Shown here in pieces: positions 34,051 through 46,065 of a stretch of DNA of 64,000 bases. Source of the stretch: Lepturacanthus savala (lineage: Eukaryota > Chordata > Actinopteri > Scombriformes > Trichiuridae); NCBI GenBank assembly GCA_030544235.1, contig CM060477.1, positions 10,767,934 through 10,831,933 of the forward strand, in the 5' to 3' direction. The translations under genes were made by a program, and so were the position numbers. Position 1 is the first letter of the stretch. The number at the start of each line of letters is the position of its first letter. The notes beneath the pieces were generated by a model. It was not told the origin of the DNA, did no database searches, and was given only the letters and a program-made list of their open reading frames with translations.

Positions 34051-36829
34051 AGACACTGTGATTCACAACTCTTCACTTACACCTCAAGCAGGACACACTG
34101 TCAGGATATTGGACAGAGAACGGCAGCAACTACACCAATGTGATGCAGCAAAATTTGTTTTCCATTTCTAAGAACCGATAGAACAGAGGACCCTGAGTGC
34201 TTTCGGAGAGCATGAAAGATAAAACCTGGTACACGAGGGGTTTTTGATTAAGGGTAGTCCACTACAGCGCACACACATTTGCAGGCACACACACATTCTT
34301 TGTTCCAGTAAAAGGTGTAAAGTTGACATGCACTGGACTGACATGAAAGCAGCATCTCGGCAGCTCTCCCATTTCCTCGCCGCAGACTCTCCTTTTAACC
34401 ATTTTTTTAAACACCATCTGAAAGACACACGCCGACCGACAGCTATTTAAACACACACACACTTCACTAAATTCTCTCATTAGACACAAGGGTGGGGCGG
34501 CATCAATTCAAGCTACTCTGTCTAGTTTTGTCCTCCCCAAACCTTGCCCCACTTGTGCAAAAAGTAAAACGAGGTCAACTGGGATGAGATATTAATCCTT
34601 CTTGATTTTGTGTGATACCTCTTCCTTTCCACAATCCTTCATCCCCCATATGCTACAGCGGGTGAACCCATTAAGCACCGAAACTGGAATGACACACGGA
34701 TTAATTTTCCTAGTCATCAACAAAGAAGCACAGATGCAAGATTGCCAGCTGTATGAAATGGGAACCAAGCTCATCAACACGTATGCATGATCATACATGT
34801 GCCAAGCTCACATACACAGCACAGGGGATGGCAGCAGCAATTTAATTCCATCAACAAGACTGTTGTTGTTTTAGTCAGCCTCGTCTTTGCTGTGCCAACC
34901 TTCGGCAAATTGCATAACTGAACGATGACACAAACACACTCATACACACACACATCCCCAGGCCCGGTGTGCACTATGGAGCGCCATCGCGAAGAATTAG
35001 CTTGCAACTGAGCAACGAGCAAACAGGGGGGAAGAGGACAAAACAGACAGAGGAATATATGAATAAATATATAATCTATGGCCGGAAAAAGGAGCTAGGC
35101 AATAAACTGGAGAAAAAAAAAAAAAGATTTTTCACCATTTAGGCTGCTAACCTTTATTTTCCTGAATACACTAAAGACAGGAAGAGAGGAGAAGCAAAAT
35201 CCATTACCATCATCACAAACATATATAAATTCTATACATCCAGTATGCTGTTTGAGGTATCAAACAGAATGTCACATTAGAGTCAGTTCCTTACATAAAG
35301 TACATTGAAATACAAGGAAATTCCAATCAAAGTTGATCCACAAAGAGAAATGCGCGCACACGCTGTGAAGCTCTCTGGAGAATGCAAGCTACATTTTGAA
35401 CCAAACGAAACGCGAAGCATTAAAGTAGTAAAGCCAAGCTCACGGCTCAGTGAGCTTGCAGCGTGGTAGGACAGTTACTGAGCGAATCACGAGCAAGATT
35501 AATGACGAAGATACAGTATGTCACAGTTAATCTGTGCTGCCTACGACCAAAGGCTGCGCAGGGCTACCGCCGCCAGTCACGGCAGTTACAGTGTCTGTTT
35601 GTGAATGTGTGCCTGTGCAAAGTCGCCTCTGCAAACGTGTGTGCGCCAGTGTCTGCCTGCATGTGCAAACGTCCCCTCTGTGTATGTCGGTACACATACA
35701 GTATTTGCGTGTGCACATTCACTAACATTTACCGAAGTCTGCTCCTGTTACACGCTTGTGTGTGTGTGTGCATATGGGCAAACACCTGTGTTTTTGCGTT
35801 ACCCCCTGCCACCATCCCTCTGAAATAATAACTCTGAGTGTGTGTGTGTTTCTCTGACTGCCCTCCATTTGTATGTGTGAGTCCTATGAGGTCCAGCGCC
35901 TGGCGATGAGATAATCTGGCAGAGCATGGAGTGACAATTTGATCTATTGATCTGCGTCTTGCTGGCTCACAGGGAGTCTCTGAGTTATAGTGCTGCCATC
36001 TCTCCTGCGACCACCCAGCAAATACACACATAAAAATACATACATATATACAGTTGTTCTTGTTTTCATTTGCTTACATCCAGGATGGATGTAAGGATGG
36101 ATCAAAAGGTTTCAACTCTAGTGCCAATAAGATATGAGGAATGAATATGTTTTACATTTAACACACGTATAGAACTCCTAAGATAGAAGAAAGCAGATCT
36201 CCGCCAGCTGCCTTACAGCCAAGATGGTGGCAAAAATAAAACAGGGATTTACTCATTTCGTATCACACTCAACATTAGTGGATCATTATATCAGGTATGG
36301 AATTAATCTCTAGATGCTGATTAAATGTGCCTTTTGCCAATCAATAACGTTTTCAATAAAGCGTTCAATACTCCAGACTAGGTAAACCTTGTTTTTATCT
36401 GAGATTTAATTTAACATAATAAATGTGAGGTTCTATACACCGTCTTACAGGTTACAGTTAGGGTGGATGGACTGGATTTCCTAAAGAGTTTCATGCTCAT
36501 AATATGAAATTATAACATTGATATTGGAATATTTAGAATAGCTGTGAAAGAGCTAAAATAGCTGAGACATATTTACTTTCAAAAGAATATTGAACCAGTT
36601 CTTTCCCTTCAGCTTATATTGAATTCGCACTGATGACTTCAAAATAAAATGTCTTATGATACAATCACACTACTACGACTATCAAACTCAGCATTTATCC
36701 TCTCTTAAGGATGTTCTCTCTGTGTGTTAAAGTATTCAGATGAACTCCCTGCAAAGTAGTGATAGCAGTAGTAGTAGTTTTAAATGCATGGAAACAGAGA
36801 TATTCTGCAGAAAACAATTCAGGGCTGTG

Positions 36830-36831
<2 letters not shown>
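34051..36831. other. stxbp5 intron 2, no gene recognised
   Basis: Many short GT/CA runs (34440, 34935, 35755, 35838) produce cysteine-rich or histidine-rich ORFs of up to 121 codons at 35463-35828; none is supported as a gene. Confidence 0.5.

Positions 36832-36909
<78 letters not shown>
36832..36909 (+). repeat. (TG)39 microsatellite, 78 bp
   Basis: An uninterrupted TG run in intron 2. Confidence 0.98.
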
Positions 36910-36910
<1 letters not shown>

Positions 36911-38977
36911 ATTTGGTCTCACTGCATTACCACACACAGATCAATAAGGATTCTATTCTTGGCCATTAGATCCTTAAGGAGGGGATAGCCTGCCTCTCTC
37001 ACACTTTCCTATCTTTTCTCTTTCACTCTCCCTCATCATATTGGCCTGTCCTCTCTATCGGCTTTCCCGCCATCCTCTATCTCTATTTCCCCTCTTTCCC
37101 TCCTCCAGGCAACACCAAAGGGACATTGTCATCTTCCCAGCTGGATAGTAGAGGCAGAAGCAAAGTCAGTGGTGAGCATCAAACACGGGACAGTTTTGGT
37201 GGGGATCACAGAAGTGACTGGCTTTATGGCAAGAAGGAAGGGAGTCGTCTCCTTAGAGGATTCGCTCATAGTCAGTTTTGCTCGCACCTCCTGTTCCTGC
37301 TGTAACTCTCAGTCGCCTGCCTCACCACCAGGTTGAGGCCCTTAATCTGCCACTTCCTGTAATCCTCTATGGTAGAGGGGTGCAGACAAATGGACAGTCA
37401 GGCAAACAAACATGCATGCAGTAGCTATTAACTGAAAATAATGACCTTCAGGACAGATATGTGTAGGAATCCTGCAACGTCTTTCATAAAAAACAATCTG
37501 CAACTTTCCAAAACTCAAACCTAGATGCATCAGGCACACATAACACACACAGCACAGAGAAGCAACATATGAATCATGAAGTCACCATTTATGCCCCTTT
37601 CATCTCTGCCACGCTGGTATCATTGCCATCAGATAAAGAGACAAGGCTGACTAAACAGCAAATGACAGGGGAAGAGAACGGCACAGAAGAATAGATGGAT
37701 GACTCCCAATTCACCTTCCCCCTGACTCTGATAAGACTCTATCAGATCCACATCACTCAAACACAAGAGTGATTCCTACTGTATGTTCAATTTCAAAGTG
37801 ACCAGCTTCATCCAGCGGGAACCATCTGACGTGATTATTTCACCCAAACTCTGAATAGTCTGAGCGGGAGAATTGCGTTTTGATCTCTAAATTAAGCAGT
37901 TATACTACAGGCTTCTCTCATGTTTAGAGTTTGAAGCTCATGGGAGTAATGTACCAGCTGGCAAGACATGAGCCCTATTAATTCACAGTTCCTACATCTC
38001 ACATAGTATTTCTACCAGAACTGGGATTTAATCTTCTATCCACTAATACATGTCTCCCACTGACAGAATCTTCTCTGCTTTGGATGAAGAAATCCATGTG
38101 GTTTCTGCTGAATTTCGAGACATCTCAAAAAAAACAAAAAAAAGCAATGGATCGTTTTAATTTCTGCTTCCCTTACTCTGATTTTTAAAAATCAAAACCA
38201 TAGTAAAAGGTGAATGGAATGCTCAGCCTCTCATCCTCCTCGGTCTTCAAGCAACTCAGTTTATATCCTCACCTTTCCAGCACAGGTAATCTAGACTGAC
38301 TCACATAGCTGCCAGCAGGTGGGAATGAAGGACAGCCAAGCGTACAGCTCTTCATCACACCATAATGAGCTGGCAAAGGTTGTCGGACAGGCAGGAGAAC
38401 ACATGGAGGACCTGTAAAAGCAGCCTGACACAGGCGAGCTCGCGGGCGTCCTCTGAAGGTATATGACTCCCTGCGGCACCATTTCACCGCAAGCTGTTGT
38501 CCCTGTTTGTGTTAACGTCCCTCATATTGCAATGAAGCCGAAGCGAGAGCAAACCTCTGCAGCACATTCTTCAATATTTGGATAATCGCAGGCTTTTTTT
38601 CTACTCTGGCGAGGTCAGTGAAAGCAGCACCTAATTACACCTCTGTTTAAGAATTATCTTACCGTGCTACGACATCTAGAACTTGGATTTGAAGGTAAAG
38701 ACCAATGCAAAACTTTATTCTTTGTGTTCATCTACTTATTAAAAGCTCCCAAGCACATACAGAGCTCATGGGGAAATGGCAACCCGTGACCACTGCCAAA
38801 AACACTTTAGCGCACTTTGAAAATATACTAAAAAGGAACCAACAATGTGCATCAGCAGCTGACTATGGAGAAGTTAAACATCTGTTCGCTTACCTGCTGC
38901 TACAGCTGGTGCCTCTAGGGATGTAGGGCTCAACAAAACTGCTTTATAACACACAACAGCTCAAACTAAAAGGATAC
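36910..38977. other. stxbp5 intron 2, 5' end, no gene recognised
   Basis: Ordinary intron up to the exon 2 donor; CT-rich at 36990-37110. No further tomosyn exon was found. Confidence 0.5.
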
Positions 38978-39075
38978 AATCTGAGAGCTCCGCTCTGGGT
39001 GCCGATGGCCAGTATCTTCTGCACAGGGTCGAAAGCCATGGACGATGGCTGATAGGGGAAGCCATGACGGACAGT
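38978..39075 (-). CDS. stxbp5: stxbp5 coding exon 2
   Basis: This 98-bp exon runs from the acceptor TCTCCCAG|ACTGTCC to the donor CAGATT|GTATCC. It starts in phase 0 and ends after two bases of a codon. It encodes TVRHGFPYQPSSMAFDPVQK and then ILAIGTQSGALR, the first blade of the WD40 propeller and one of the most conserved parts of the tomosyn/Lgl family. An ORF reads on beyond the donor into the intron, but those residues (YPFSLSCCVL) do not resemble tomosyn. Confidence 0.93.
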
Positions 39076-39497
39076 CTGGGAGATACGAAGATACGAAAGA
39101 GAATGTGTTAGAAAGGATTGGTTTTGGCAAAGGATGTCACACACCTTACTTTGATAAACAAATGTCACAGATGGAAGTGGAAAAAAAGTGTTATGAAACA
39201 ACTGTAAAGCCTGAAATAGAGAAAATAGAAGAGAGGAACAAACGGTCTCTCGGTGCATAGGAACCCTGTTCGTTGTGATAGGCTGATATTTGGCTTCGCC
39301 ATTTAGGATCCTTGTATAATCACAGGCTTATTTTGAGATTTCTTTGCTCTCATTTTATCTCATTTTCCTTTTCTCACTGCCTCCCACATGAAGTCGTGAT
39401 TACACTTAAGTCTAGATAATAAAACACAGAAAATACAGCAATAAGGAACCTTCTCCTGTACTGCTCCACAGTGTGAGGTGTTCTCATGTCCTCATTC

Positions 39498-39503
<6 letters not shown>

Positions 39504-39572
<69 letters not shown>
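39504..39572 (+). repeat. (TA)n microsatellite, 69 bp
   Basis: An uninterrupted TA run in stxbp5 intron 1. Confidence 0.98.
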
Positions 39573-39575
<3 letters not shown>

Positions 39576-40629
39576 TGCGACTGTAGTTTTATGGCATCAG
39601 TCAGTTTGCTTAGCAGCAGAAAGCTAAAGCATGTTACATAAGAGGCACTCAGTGCAGCACAGTCACCTGCCTTCACCGCAAAGATACACTACAGTTTCTG
39701 TCCAGACGAACAGCAACCTTGCAATCAATTAATCAATTATCTTTATTTGCCACATGTGATCACATGTGGTCACATTGAAATATGCCCCCCTCAGTTTCTC
39801 ATTCCGGATCCTAGTGGTCTGGGGGTTGGAGATCTTCCTGAGTCTCTTAGTGCTGGCCTGGGGTATCCAGTACCTTCTTCCTGACCACAGCAGGGAATAA
39901 ACAAGGAACCCTACTAATCATCTTTGCCTTATTCCTGCAGCTCCTGGTGTACAAGGTTAAAAATAGTGTTCACAGATACTTCACTAGGATGTCTTTCTGT
40001 TGATTGACACAATTAACATAGAAATCAATCCTGCAATCGCTCTTCTTGTCGGTAGACTACAATGTCCACCAAATCCCCACATAAATCCTGCTTATGTCAT
40101 CTTGTTTTTTGCCCCATATCACCTCTGACAACTTTTAAGATGATTACAGTTTAATAAGGTGAATATTTTATCAACTCCGCGATGGCCTCAGACTCCCGAA
40201 CAAGAGCGATAATCATATTACTCCTCCATGATGTTGACTTCCAGAGGACCACAGAGACGTCTCCATGCATGTAAAACAAGATGAAGACGGTCAAAATATT
40301 GTGGCCGAACATAAAAGTTATGTTTTCTGCACAATGTCCCATAGGAAAAAACTGCCAACATTTTACAAGGATACTATCATTTACGATACAGATCTACAAA
40401 CAAAAGTCTTTGCAGGGAAATTGCACACAGTTCTGTTGCAGTCTTGCAGGTTGATGTGTGAGGGAGGCACAGCATCTCCATTGCATGAGGGTTTTATTGA
40501 CCCCATCTAGTGTTGTGGCTTATTCAGCGAGGGAAGGATGGACCTTTTATTTATTTATTTTTTTTTTTTTCAAACAAGTCCCCACTTCAGGCGCCATCAG
40601 TCCCCAATGGATCGATGATCTGGGGGCAA

Positions 40630-40800
40630 AGTAGTGTCTGTGTGTGTGTGAGTGTGTACCAAGTACTCATTGTGGGGACTCGTTACCTTATGGGGACCAA
40701 ATTGCGAGTCCCCTTAACGTGAATCATACATTTTAGGGTTAAATATAGGGTTTCAAGTTAAGGTAAATTCACGGTTAGGCAAGTAGTGGTTATGGTTAAG
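40630..40800 (+). repeat. Common fish interspersed repeat (GTGGGGAC...TTAGGGTT type)
   Basis: CATTGTGGGGACTCGTTACC, TTATGGGGACCAAATTGCGA, GTCCCCTTAACGTGAATCAT and TTTTAGGGTTAAATATAGGG occur in the order seen in a widespread teleost repeat. Confidence 0.6.
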
Positions 40801-40974
40801 GGAATTATGGAAACACGACTGTATTTGTGACTGTGTGTTGGTGTGTGACATGGGATAAGAGAGAATTGAGTGTGAGGTGTGTGTGTGAGGGGAGAGAGGG
40901 AGAAATGTGATGGGGGGAAGGGGGTGGAGAGACACTGCGAGAAAAAGACTATGCATGAAGGGAACACAGAAACA

Positions 40975-41006
40975 CGCGCGCGCGCGCGCACACACACACA
41001 CACACC
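40975..41006 (+). repeat. Alternating (CG)n(CA)n tract
   Basis: ACACGCGCGCGCGCGCGC is followed by a CA run: alternating purine-pyrimidine sequence of the kind that can adopt Z-DNA, about 560 bp downstream of the exon 1 donor. Confidence 0.9.
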
Positions 41007-41568
41007 TAGCATCAACCAGAAACCACTGTTTTCCTAATCCAAACCCAGCACATTATGCAAGAGGGGATCAATTTGGCCCAACCCCTCGATATGTCCATGC
41101 CAGACACGCACAGAGAAAACAGAGTGAAAAACCTTCCAATATCATCCCAGAAACAAGCAGATGGTTTATGACACTGGACAGAACATTAACAGGCAGAACA
41201 TGCAGCCATGACGGAACTTACTAATGTTTATTGTCCTGTCGACAGAGGCGCACTCGCCGTCCAATATGCGCATTGTAGTTCTAGGTGTATGTGCCGCGCT
41301 TTGCAGGCACAGAGCGATATAATGATCATGTTTAGCCAAATGGTAAATAAACCTCCAGCCAGCAGGTGCTCGTTTAATCCACGAGACTACAGAGTAGAGC
41401 CCGTTAATTAACGTGCTGTGTGAATGGATCTCACGTGCACCTGCTGTATCCTGGGATGGGATTAAGTGTAGCGCAAAGTGGAGGAAAAAAAAAAGAGAGA
41501 GACTAGATGCGGAGCGGCTGGAGCCGCGGTGGATGCAGCTGTGTAATGTAAGCGTCAGTCTCGCCCAC

Positions 41569-41706
41569 CTTGCAGAGCTGGAAATGCTCGGACTGGAGGG
41601 TCTCCTGGATCAGATGGTTCTCCTGTGGCCCCACTTGGACGGTGGGAGTGGAGGAGGACACCTCCTTCAGGCCGTCCAGCACCTTCCTGATGTTGAACTT
41701 CTTCAT
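41569..41706 (-). CDS. stxbp5: stxbp5 coding exon 1 (start codon to first donor)
   Basis: The exon holds 46 codons, beginning MKKFNIRKVLDGL and ending LQSEHFQLCK, followed by the donor AAG|GTGGGC. The start chosen is the ATG at 41706-41704, with A at -3 (gaaaATGaag), because the tomosyn family begins with M(K/R)KFN(I/F)RKVLDGL. The segment between the conserved start and QETLQSEHF is short and S/T/P-rich; human tomosyn-1 has a Q/S-rich stretch there. The exon lies at the edge of a CpG- and CT-rich block that probably contains the transcription start. A possible acceptor-like CTGCAG lies just upstream of the ATG, so a 5'UTR intron cannot be excluded. Confidence 0.92.
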
Positions 41707-42400
41707 TTTCAGACTGCAGAGCACAGAATTGAGATCACCCGCAAAAGATAAAGGGGGATAGCCTCTCTCTCTCTCTCTCGCTCACTCGCTCTGTCATACA
41801 CACACGCACGCGCGCACACACACGCTCTCTCTCTCTCTCTCTCTTTCTCTGCTGATTTCCTCCGTTAATCTCACATTTTAGTGCTTGTTTTTTAGAGCGC
41901 TCTCCATGCTGGAAGATCTCTGCCGCGCGTCTTTCGTTTGACGTGCGCAATTTTGTCGGAGGCGGCGGCGGCGGCTGCAGATGTTGGTGCGTCGGTGCGA
42001 TTCGCTGCTCGGAGAGTCCGTGCTGTGCCCCACTGCGTCTCGGTTGGCTCCGCTCTTCCTCTCGCCTTCTCTCCCTCCCTCCTTCCCTCCTCTCCCTCTC
42101 TCTCTCTCTCGCCGTGTGTGCGCCGCTCAGACAAGGCGGAAAAGCGGCAGCGCAGCGGCGGTGCTGCGGCTCTTGCGCATGTCTGACAGAGAAGAGGCTT
42201 CAACACACATCTCGCCACCTCTCTCTCTCTTTCTCCCTCTATCCTCCTCCTCCTTTCATCTGCCCCCAGCGACAACGCCCCCCTCTTCTCTCTCTCCCTC
42301 TATCTATCCATCTATCTGTCTGTCTCTCTCTCTCACGCACACACACACACACACACACACACAGTAGTAGGCTCTGCTCCACTGCACCTGGTGATGCTGG
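41707..42400 (-). promoter_or_regulatory. stxbp5: Probable stxbp5 promoter and 5'UTR, CpG- and CT-rich
   Basis: The 700 bases upstream of the stxbp5 ATG are far richer in G+C and CpG than the surrounding DNA, especially 41915-42190, with runs such as GGCGGCGGCGGC and CGCGCACG. They also hold (CT)n tracts at about 41761-41780 and 41825-41848, CT-rich blocks to 42330 and a (CA)n tract at 42332-42362. No convincing TATA box is seen. This is the expected look of a CpG-island promoter of a neuronal gene, but the transcription start cannot be placed from sequence alone. ORFs of up to 232 codons crossing this block are low-complexity and not supported as genes. Confidence 0.6.
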
Positions 42401-42486
42401 TGATGTTTGGATGCTGCAGCGTTGTGACTGTCTGTGGACAGAAAGGAGTAGACAGACGGACAGGGGCTCAGCCCTCATCCCGGCCA

Positions 42487-42487
<1 letters not shown>

Positions 42488-42560
<73 letters not shown>
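42488..42560 (+). repeat. (AC)n microsatellite, 73 bp
   Basis: An uninterrupted AC run upstream of the stxbp5 5' region. It creates artefactual H/T- and C/V-rich ORFs. Confidence 0.98.
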
Positions 42561-42563
<3 letters not shown>

Positions 42564-42952
42564 CACTCCGCCTCTGTTTGTGCGCTTGCGTTGAAGTCTC
42601 GCCATATTAAAGGCCAACCCCAGTGCATAGCTACACCATGAAACCCTGCTGTGGCAGGATGGGGAATTCAAATCAAATCGTTAACGTGGCACATTTTTCA
42701 TTGCATTTCATCAAGACTGAGGGGAGACAAAAAAAAAAGTAGGATTATGTAGTTTAACTGACATTCGACTTGGACTTGGTGTCTGTGGAAGAACAAGGGG
42801 CACATAGGATGCTTATTTGGTCTCATTGTGGAGGGATGCTATGAGTCTGCAGTCAAACAGCTCATAAATTAAACCAACAGCTGTGCAAGCACTGAGTTTA
42901 TCCGTCCCCATGGTGACAGCTGTTTCCTGCCTTTGGTCGAGTCCGCCACAGA

Positions 42953-43002
42953 AAAACAGCCATCGCCATGAGTCGGTCTGTGTCCATGGTGATGGCTGTT
43001 TT
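42953..43002. repeat. Inverted repeat, 18-bp arms
   Basis: AAAACAGCCATCGCCATG (42953-42970) pairs with CATGGTGATGGCTGTTTT (42985-43002) with one mismatch over 18 bases and a 14-base loop. A third related copy, CCATGGTGACAGCTGTTTCC, is at about 42909-42928. Confidence 0.85.
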
Positions 43003-43111
43003 CTTGCCTTCTTCCTGACTATTACTCAGTTTCAGAGGTACACGGAACGATTGTGGAGACCCACACTAAAGCTGGCTCATAGGTTAACCTGATAAACCTG
43101 GGACACCCATG

Positions 43112-43363
<252 letters not shown>

Positions 43364-43834
43364 ACAGGTCCTTACCCATGTTGTCTAACTGAACTTTACT
43401 TGCAGTATCTTATTTGATGCAACACATGAAATGTCACAAGAGTTCACCCAACACAGAGAATCCTTAGAGGTCCAATCCACAGAGGGTTAGAGCAAGGACA
43501 CGGGGTGTCGAATGCTGTACAGAACTGTAAAAGAGCACTTCAAGGCAAATAAGTGATTAGTGATTTGGGGCTATATAAATAAAACTAACTTGATAATTGA
43601 CTCGACTTAATTTGCATGTGTCAGTCTTCAGGCAAGTCAAGATTTCAATGGTGCATTTATATCTTCTGCTTTTCAACTAATACTGGGGTATAACTTCTTT
43701 AAAAACATGGTCTCCACCATGACAGCTTTGAATTAGGATTTAATTATCTTGCAGAGATATGCTTCACCGCAGGACATCTATGTTTGAATGTTCTTCAAAT
43801 TATAGTGTGGTGGATATTCTGAAGCGGTGCGGCT

Positions 43835-43990
43835 AGCTGGCTAATCAGTGACTCCTAAATTGCTGTAGGTGTGTTTGTAAGTGTGAATGTCTGTGTAGAA
43901 CTGTGTGAACCCCGTGATGGACTTGTCAAGGCTAAACTCTTTCCCGACAGGAGCTGGGCTCCACGACCCTGTCGAGTACAGCAGGGAGAT
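43835..43990 (+). mobile_element. SINE 3'-body fragment
   Basis: GGCTAATCAGTGACTCCTAA, ATTGCTGTAGGTGTGTTTG, GTGTGAACCCCGTGATGGAC and CTCCACGACCCTGTCGAGTA match the body and tail of the SINE family at 30832. The tRNA-like head is missing. Confidence 0.55.
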
Positions 43991-45526
43991 TCCAGCCATC
44001 ACAAAATAAGAAAGTACATTCTACTTGGTTGTGATGTTCACCTGAACATTAATCCTAAAGATAATAAATCTGATAACTCCACTTCATTAGTAATGTTTAA
44101 TCTATCCCTACATCCTAATAGAATTTGTATAAGATCCATCTTTCTGCAGACCTCAAAATTCCTGACCATTATACAGAATGACACTGGGCCTTCTCTCAAT
44201 GCACCCCGCCATGTTATTCTTTGAGTATTACTCCTGACAGGCAGTGATCAGGACCAGCTGTGATAAAGATCTACCGCTCAGACAACTTCATTGCCAGTTA
44301 TGGCTCCCCGAAGAGCATAAGTGAGCCGAGTTCAGAACCTTGGTGCAGCTGTGTATGTTTGTAAGGTCACAGATGGAAGTACCAGCCCTGACAAGCTCAG
44401 CTGAGGCTGCTCATGCTTGAGTGACACTGACGTTGCCACCTGTTTGAGCTGTTTGCTAACACACTCATCTTAGACAGGTGCCCGTCGGCAGCAGGGACAG
44501 GGGTGCAGCGGCGGAAGTAATAGCTGTGTTTGCGCTCTTGCTAACAACACCTGATGCCAAAGCCGTCCTAAGGCGAAAGTCCAAAAAAGGGCATTTCTAT
44601 GTGGGTCATTCTGAAATTGCGGGTACATTTGGTGTCCCACCAAAAACTCTTAAGTTATTTTCCCCAGAAAAAATCTTAACAGAATCTGCTTCAAATATTA
44701 TCATTAAATAAACTGTATTTTCACCCATAATAATGTTTAATGTACATTTTATGCACAATTGATGTGTTAAATATTCATTAAATGATTCCCACACCATCAA
44801 TTTTTGCCTGTCCCAGCATAGAGATTCACATGTTCGACTTAAATAAACATTACATAATTGCTGAAAATGTGCCAATTTTTTATGCTAAATCTGTAAATAT
44901 TTATATTATTAGTTGCACAGAACATTTTGTTTTATAATGCAGGCAATATTAATATTTAAAAATATATAAAATGTATCTGTCCTAGGGGTCTTGTCAACTC
45001 TGTTATCTCTGTTACAAAACTGCATAAAAATACCCAACAGCATTCAAAAAAAATCATGTGACCTGCACCAAATGATGTCATTTCCTCTTCTTCACTTCCT
45101 TGGAGGGAACTATGGTAAGTTTAACTTTTGCTCTTCATTATTTTGTGCAAAATGTTCAGAATACACCAAGAGTAGATTAATTATGCGTCAAAACTGTTTA
45201 TGTGATGTTGTAATGAATCTCTCCTTCCTTTTAAAAAAAATATATATTTGATAAAACTTCATAAAATTGCGGTTTTATTCATGACATGTGTTGTCTGGCT
45301 TTAAGATAGCACATGGAGTAAAGGCACAAAATGGTGGAAAACATCAACTCTGTTATCGTCAACTCTGTTGCAAGTGCCAAGATTTTAATGATAACAGAGT
45401 TTGACGATGACTAACAGAGTCGCACGATTTTGTCACTTGTAACCATTTTGCTTTATTTTATAAATATATTGAGAGTTATGGGTATTTTATTCTGTAAAGG
45501 TAAGATTTATGATTACTTTCCAGGTC

Positions 45527-45604
45527 ATGAAAATGTTGTCAGCGGCAGAAAGACAGCGACAGTACAGGGCACAGCGAGATGCTGATCCTGGTTACCCAGG
45601 TTAG
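45527..45604 (+). pseudogene. Transposon-internal ORF piece 1 (AERQRQYRAQRDADP)
   Basis: A 25-codon ORF, MKMLSAAERQRQYRAQRDAD then PGYPG and a stop. The (A)ERQRQYRA(x)RDADP motif is the N-terminal signature of a family of uncharacterised, transposon-linked proteins I remember from fish genomes. A donor-like CCCAG|GTTAGG lies at its end and would remove the stop by splicing towards the second piece. Function unknown; probably a nucleic-acid-binding basic region. Confidence 0.5.
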
Positions 45605-45785
45605 GATGGTTAGGTGACAGCAGGTCAATGAGTTTAATATTACAGTATAGTAAACTGCTATAGATTTAGACATGTAGTTCTTTCATTATTAGATACTCCA
45701 CATGATGAACGAAAAACTATAAAATACTTGCAGATATGTTAAATTAATTTGGTAAATAATATACTGTATTTTTTGCTCATTACAG

Positions 45786-46065
45786 ACAAAGGACATCAGG
45801 ACGGAAAAGAATAAAACGAGAGAATTCCAAGTTATACAGAGAAAATAAAAGATTGAATCTTTTGATGAAAGAAAAGAATACTATTATCCAAAAATACAGG
45901 AAACGCATTCAGAGATTGACACAGACGACTGAATCCCCTGGTTCAAAAACACGGAAACAGATAGGAAGACAGAGAGTCCCCCCAGGGATTCAAAGAGATG
46001 GTGGCCTACAAGTTGTGATTATAGGCCTTTATATTTTTGTTTTAAGGATTATTTTTAACAAATGA
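45786..46065 (+). pseudogene. Transposon-internal ORF piece 2, basic coiled coil
   Basis: After the acceptor-like TTGCTCATTACAG, the frame reads SGRKRIKRENSKLYRENKRL, NLLMKEKNTIIQKYRKRIQR and TESPGSKTRKQIGR, then loses resemblance and stops at 46065. The RENxKLYRENKRL-KKYRKRIQRL arrangement fits the same fish transposon-linked family as piece 1 and looks like a short basic coiled coil. The downstream catalytic part expected in an autonomous copy is absent. Confidence 0.5.

Larger units (their letters stand above)
39076..41568. other. stxbp5 intron 1
   Basis: Contains the (TA)n at 39504, a 20-bp perfect palindrome at 39750, a dispersed repeat at about 40630-40800 and a CG/CA alternating tract at 40975. 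No extra exon was found. Confidence 0.7.
2322..41706 (-). other. stxbp5: stxbp5 (tomosyn-1) gene, 5' part: coding exons 1-3
   Basis: Tomosyn is a cytosolic and membrane-associated SNARE regulator: an N-terminal WD40 double propeller and a C-terminal R-SNARE-like motif that binds syntaxin/SNAP-25 and restrains vesicle priming. Only the first 106 codons are visible here, in three minus-strand exons (41706-41569, 39075-38978, 2403-2322). Junction phases agree: exon 2 ends with two bases of a codon (TT) and exon 3 supplies the third (C). All splice sites are GT/AG. Residues such as QETLQSEHFQLCK and TVRHGFPYQP fit STXBP5 better than its paralogue STXBP5L, which as I recall has TSEYFQICK and HGFPHQP. 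I cannot say which fish duplicate (a or b) this is. Exon 4 onwards lies beyond base 1; I found nothing like it in 1-2321. The adgb gene lies upstream in the same orientation. Confidence 0.9.

Noticed and set aside
38944..39258. The 104-codon minus ORF taken as a whole
   Set aside because: Only the part from 39075 to 38978 is tomosyn; the N-terminal residues and the tail after ALR are intron.
41943..42641. Longest ORF of the window, 232 codons on the plus strand
   Set aside because: It crosses CT-rich, CpG-island and (AC)n sequence, is low-complexity (S, L, H, T) and lies antisense to the stxbp5 promoter region; no domain is seen.
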